Assembly: GCA_031253365.1 (NCBI GenBank)
Contig: JAIRWE010000040.1
Span: 1-6,980 of the forward strand
Origin: Oscillospiraceae bacterium
Lineage (GTDB): Bacteria; Bacillota; Clostridia; Oscillospirales; Ruminococcaceae
Direction: 5' to 3'
Length of the DNA: 6,980 bases
In this document: piece after piece, positions 4,382 to 6,980 of the stretch
How the letters are laid out: each line of letters opens with the position of its first letter
How positions within the stretch are numbered: position 1 is the stretch's first letter
Notes under the pieces: model-generated
The model's database searches: none
The model's input: only the letters and a program-made list of their open reading frames with translations
Told to the model about the DNA's origin: nothing
Made by a program: the position numbers and the translations under genes

Positions 4382-5698
4382 TTAACGCAGTAATTTCAAA
4401 AAAATCTCAGGTATAAAATTGTTCTTATCGAAAAATCTGTCCGGCTCAAAGTCGGACGGCGTTATCTTTTCGGCGTAATCGCGCAGCAATTTCGGGGGGG
4501 CGTCGCGCCGCCTTTCCAGCGCCTTATGAAGCGCCGCGTTGATTTCCCCGCGGGTTCCCACACACTCGAAAGGCTTGTCGCGGGCGGGGTCGGCGAGAGC
4601 CGCGAGCGTTTCGGCGAGTTCGCCGTCGTCAAGGAGATTTTTGTTAAAAATGCCCGCCAAAACATCGTCGTCCAACCAAGCCGCCAGCATTATGTAAACG
4701 TACAGGCACTTGGCGCATTTAAGGCACCAGGTATTTGTTTTGGTTCCCTTGTTGCAGGACTGGAATACCGAAAAATATTTCGGATACCGCGTAAATTCCT
4801 TTGTTATCCGATACTCGTTCCAGGCGCGCAAAAGGCTGAAATATTCGGGGAGACCCTCGCCCAAACGGGCGGTATATTCGCGGAAATCGCGCTCAAATTC
4901 CGTGCTTTTGCTGTATTGATGGTTTACTTTTGTGCCGGGGACATTGCCCTCGTTCGCGCTGCTTTCGTTAGACAGCACTATGTAACGCTTACCCGTTATA
5001 TAGGCGAACACAAGCGACGAAAAAGCGACTATCGCCGAAAAAGGGGTGTGCCCGTTCAGATAGCCGCGCCCGTTTAATTCAAGCAAAACGGGGGATATGG
5101 AGCGGCTCGCCTTGATAATGCGCGAGTCGGGGTAACCCGCCGTCCTCGCGGAATCGGTCGCCCTGCGTATTTCGCCGATTACGTAGCAAAGGTTATCGCC
5201 GCGCGCCTTCAAACCGCCGAGAAGCTCAAGCGTGACGACGCTGTCTTTGCCGCCCCCGACGGGGACGAGGCACCCGCTCAACTCACGGGCGTCGGCGTGC
5301 CGCGCGACGCTCCCGTTCGGACGCTCCGAGATTATTGTCATAAAATCGTCTCGGGGGGTTATGCCGTTTTGGTAAAAAAACTCCCCCAATCCGTTCAGAT
5401 ACAGCTTTTTCCACCATTTAACCTGCCAATCGTCAAGGCTTCCGCAACGAACCTCGACGACGGGGGGGCAGGCGCATTTCCAGTAACTGACAAGCTCCGC
5501 CATCCCGAGATTGAACACCAACTCCCGCAGCAACGCGGGGTTCGCGGAGGGAACGGCGCTTTCCGTGTTAAAAGACCAGCGCGGCGTAAACTCATACCCG
5601 TCAACGGAAAAGCGGAAAGAAAACCCGTTTCCGGTAATCGAATAGCCGTGGTAAATAAATTTTTTATGGACGCTGCGCAACTCGTCGTATCTGCTCAC
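4382..5698 (-). CDS. murL: MurL-like UDP-MurNAc-L-Ala-L-Glu epimerase
   Basis: This 438-residue protein resembles the MurL family described in Xanthomonas. That enzyme uses ATP and Mg2+ to epimerise the terminal L-Glu of UDP-MurNAc-L-Ala-L-Glu to D-Glu, an alternative to glutamate racemase MurI. The features I recognise are the PP-loop-like VPVGGGKDSVVTLELL (GGGKDS at 148-153), SNESSANEGNV (243-253), VNHQYSKSTEFE (258-269) and a Cys cluster SCN...WCLKCAKC (Cys315, 325, 328, 331). Length also fits. The start is GTG at 5698, with GGAGGT four bases upstream and 20 bases after the PH-domain gene. Xanthomonas murL is paired with murD2, but here the neighbours are a PH-domain gene and prfB. The gene has two C7 runs (4494-4500 and 5462-5468), but the frame is intact. 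The family call comes from memory of motifs. Another ATP-pyrophosphatase-fold enzyme is the main alternative. Confidence 0.75.
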   Translation of the reverse strand: MSRYDELRSVHKKFIYHGYSITGNGFSFRFSVDGYEFTPRWSFNTESAVPSANPALLRELVFNLGMAELVSYWKCACPPVVEVRCGSLDDWQVKWWKKLYLNGLGEFFYQNGITPRDDFMTIISERPNGSVARHADARELSGCLVPVGGGKDSVVTLELLGGLKARGDNLCYVIGEIRRATDSARTAGYPDSRIIKASRSISPVLLELNGRGYLNGHTPFSAIVAFSSLVFAYITGKRYIVLSNESSANEGNVPGTKVNHQYSKSTEFERDFREYTARLGEGLPEYFSLLRAWNEYRITKEFTRYPKYFSVFQSCNKGTKTNTWCLKCAKCLYVYIMLAAWLDDDVLAGIFNKNLLDDGELAETLAALADPARDKPFECVGTRGEINAALHKALERRRDAPPKLLRDYAEKITPSDFEPDRFFDKNNFIPEIFLKLLR

Positions 5699-5702
5699 GG
5701 CG

Positions 5703-5708
5703 ACCTCC
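5703..5708 (-). promoter_or_regulatory. Ribosome binding site supporting a GTG start for murL
   Basis: A strong GGAGGT on the minus strand lies four bases before GTG at 5696-5698, in the 20-base gap after the preceding gene. It justifies the non-ATG start. Confidence 0.7.
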
Positions 5709-5718
5709 GAAAACCCGT

Positions 5719-6135
5719 TTAACTTCCGAAGTTTTCCCCGTTATCCACGTCGCCGAACCCCGACGCGCCCACCATATCGCGACCGTGAATGTTATATTTA
5801 AGGCGCTCTTTCTCCACCAGTTCCTCGATGTGGCGCAAAACCGCGCGCGGCTTTTTTATGGAAATAAGCGTCAACTCCGGCGAGGTTTTGTCCTTCGCGT
5901 GGATTATAACCGTGCCGCAACCGAAAATCCGCTGAAAAAAAGGAAGTTTCAGCGACACGTCCACCACGCGGTAAAGCTCCAGCCGCTCTTCTTTGACGCT
6001 GAGCAGCCCTATGCTCGTAAACATCTTGTTCGTCACGAGAATGTACCGCGTGAACGAAAGCGGCAGCCCCAAACGGCATCTTCTGCCGCGCCACACCACG
6101 TCGCCGTAGTTATTGTCGAATTTTGTTTCAGCCAT
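5719..6135 (-). CDS. Small bacterial PH-domain protein
   Basis: This 138-residue protein has one domain resembling the bacterial PH (bPH2, YdbS/YdbT-like) fold, from about residue 26 to 100. The pattern is LSFTRYILVTNKMFTSIGLLSVKEERLELYRVVDVSLKLPFFQRIFGCGTVIIH...LTLISIKKP, followed by a charged helix (about 98-114) and a Gly/Asp-rich tail. I see no membrane segment or signal peptide, unlike many bPH2 proteins, so it is probably cytoplasmic. The ATG at 6135 has AGGGAT 9 bases upstream. An in-frame GTG at 6165 would lie only about 14 bases from the predicted transcript start. It is the first gene of the operon with murL-like and prfB. Its function is not known; PH-like folds in bacteria often mediate protein contacts. 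Confidence 0.7.
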   Translation of the reverse strand: MAETKFDNNYGDVVWRGRRCRLGLPLSFTRYILVTNKMFTSIGLLSVKEERLELYRVVDVSLKLPFFQRIFGCGTVIIHAKDKTSPELTLISIKKPRAVLRHIEELVEKERLKYNIHGRDMVGASGFGDVDNGENFGS

Positions 6136-6185
6136 AATCAAACCATCCCTTAAATTTATCGCCACGCGTCTCGCGCCTTACCGGA

Positions 6186-6214
6186 ATGATAACATATTCG
6201 GCGCGGTTTGTCAA
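6186..6214 (-). promoter_or_regulatory. Promoter of the PH gene-murL-prfB operon
   Basis: On the minus strand a perfect TTGACA (6209-6214) and TATCAT (6186-6191, 5/6 match to TATAAT) are separated by 17 bases. It lies between the SpoIID-like gene and the PH-domain gene and leaves a leader of about 44 bases to the ATG at 6135. No other clear promoter was seen before prfB, so all three genes probably depend on it. Confidence 0.8.
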
Positions 6215-6222
6215 CCTGAGCT

Positions 6223-6980
6223 TTATTTCACTTCAACCCCGATGTAATAGTGCTTTAATATATCGACATAACCGTACCCTTGATTGTTCGCCAGAATATT
6301 GGCGCCGTTTTGCGACATTCCCGCGCCGTGTCCGTAGCCGTAGGTGGTGAACGTAAAGGTGTCGCGGTTATTGTCGTAGCTTACGGTGAAAGCGGCGCTG
6401 CGCAGTTCGGATATTCCCATTATCTTCTCCCTGAAAACGCGACCCGTAATTTTAATTTCGTTTCCGCCGTTCGTGTACGATGTTTTCCCGCCTATTGACA
6501 GTTCCCCCACGTAAACGGTGTCAACCCAGCTTAATATTTTGAACCATCCGGCGGGGTCGCCCGAAAGCTCAATCCCCGTTTCTTTAAGCACTTTGAGCAT
6601 AACCTCATTCGACGTAAAAACCTTTGTCAAGCCGTAATTCGGGTCGTACTGCTCGTCAAAAACGCATTTCACGCTCCGCAGATAGGGGAAGTCCTCGCCC
6701 CACACGTTGACCGACGACGACGAATATCCCGCCGTTGAAGCGCAAAACACCGACTGTATAAGCTCGCCGTTATAGTATATGCCTTTCCCCGCCACTTCGT
6801 TCACACACTCCTTCACTTTATCGGAAGCGGCGGACGCCAAGATAAACGTCGGCGTGGCGGAAAGGGCGTTTTGCCTTTTGATATATGTGTAAGCGGCGAC
6901 GGCCTGCGCTTTAATCGCCTCCCTGTTGAACGAGCTGCCGATTTCATTTTGAACGATACGCGACACGATGTCGTTCGCGT
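6223..6980 (-). CDS. SpoIID/LytB-domain protein, 5' part off the window
   Basis: The frame is open to the right edge, so the N-terminus (signal peptide or anchor) lies outside. A GTG at 6966 is internal, because the codons before it continue the domain (ANDIVSRIVQNEIGSSF). The visible part of about 252 residues begins in the SpoIID/LytB core. It has IVQNEIGSSFNREAIKAQAVAAYTYIKR, with the conserved Glu that acts as the catalytic acid in SpoIID lytic transglycosylases, then VFCASTAGYSSSSVNVWGEDFPYLRSV. It ends with the hallmark YGYGHGAGMSQNGANILANNQGYGYVDILKHYYIGVEV. SpoIID cleaves glycan strands stripped of stem peptides during engulfment; LytB-type relatives act in vegetative walls. Which of the two this is cannot be told without the N-terminus and neighbours. 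The stop lies 9 bases from the next promoter, and I see no terminator hairpin between them. Confidence 0.92.
   Translation of the reverse strand, partial: ANDIVSRIVQNEIGSSFNREAIKAQAVAAYTYIKRQNALSATPTFILASAASDKVKECVNEVAGKGIYYNGELIQSVFCASTAGYSSSSVNVWGEDFPYLRSVKCVFDEQYDPNYGLTKVFTSNEVMLKVLKETGIELSGDPAGWFKILSWVDTVYVGELSIGGKTSYTNGGNEIKITGRVFREKIMGISELRSAAFTVSYDNNRDTFTFTTYGYGHGAGMSQNGANILANNQGYGYVDILKHYYIGVEVK

Noticed and set aside
4526..5077. 183-codon plus-strand frame opposite the MurL-like gene
   Set aside because: Antisense shadow with no motifs; the minus-strand frame has conserved family motifs.

Overview
The window reads as a chromosomal segment from a Bacillota (Firmicutes) bacterium, most likely of the Clostridia grade. 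The clues are an HPr kinase/phosphorylase gene overlapping murB, a SpoIID/LytB-type wall enzyme, strong AGGAGG-like ribosome sites and near-consensus sigma-A promoters with 17-base spacers. Base composition is close to balanced. The lineage is inferred from gene content only.

Left part (1-1192, minus strand): two divergent HicB-family genes stand in tandem. Each has its own consensus TTGACA-N17-TATAAT promoter and is followed by a CGCCGAAA...TTTCGGCG hairpin terminator. No hicA toxin gene fits beside either one. The promoter-upstream and terminator segments of the two units are almost identical, while the proteins differ strongly. A third, 5'-truncated unit (hairpin plus the last 21 or so codons of a hicB1-like gene) lies at 1071-1180, next to the hprK promoter. 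Each promoter carries a different palindrome, which suggests separate autoregulation.

Middle (1243-3240, plus strand): an extended -10 promoter drives hprK, the carbon-catabolite sensor kinase, and murB, the UDP-MurNAc-forming reductase. The genes overlap at ATGA. The pair ends at a 17-bp perfect hairpin that also serves the convergent operon.

Right part (3202-6214, minus strand): one strong promoter at 6186-6214 precedes three closely spaced genes. These are a small bacterial PH-domain protein, a MurL-like UDP-MurNAc-L-Ala-L-Glu epimerase and prfB (release factor 2, with no programmed frameshift). Upstream of the promoter, the C-terminal part of a SpoIID/LytB-domain protein (6223-6980) runs off the right edge.

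Three genes point to the cell wall: murB and the murL-like gene in precursor synthesis, and the SpoIID-like enzyme in glycan processing. The most interesting points are the possible alternative route to D-glutamate through MurL and the repeated solitary hicB cassettes with gene-specific operators.
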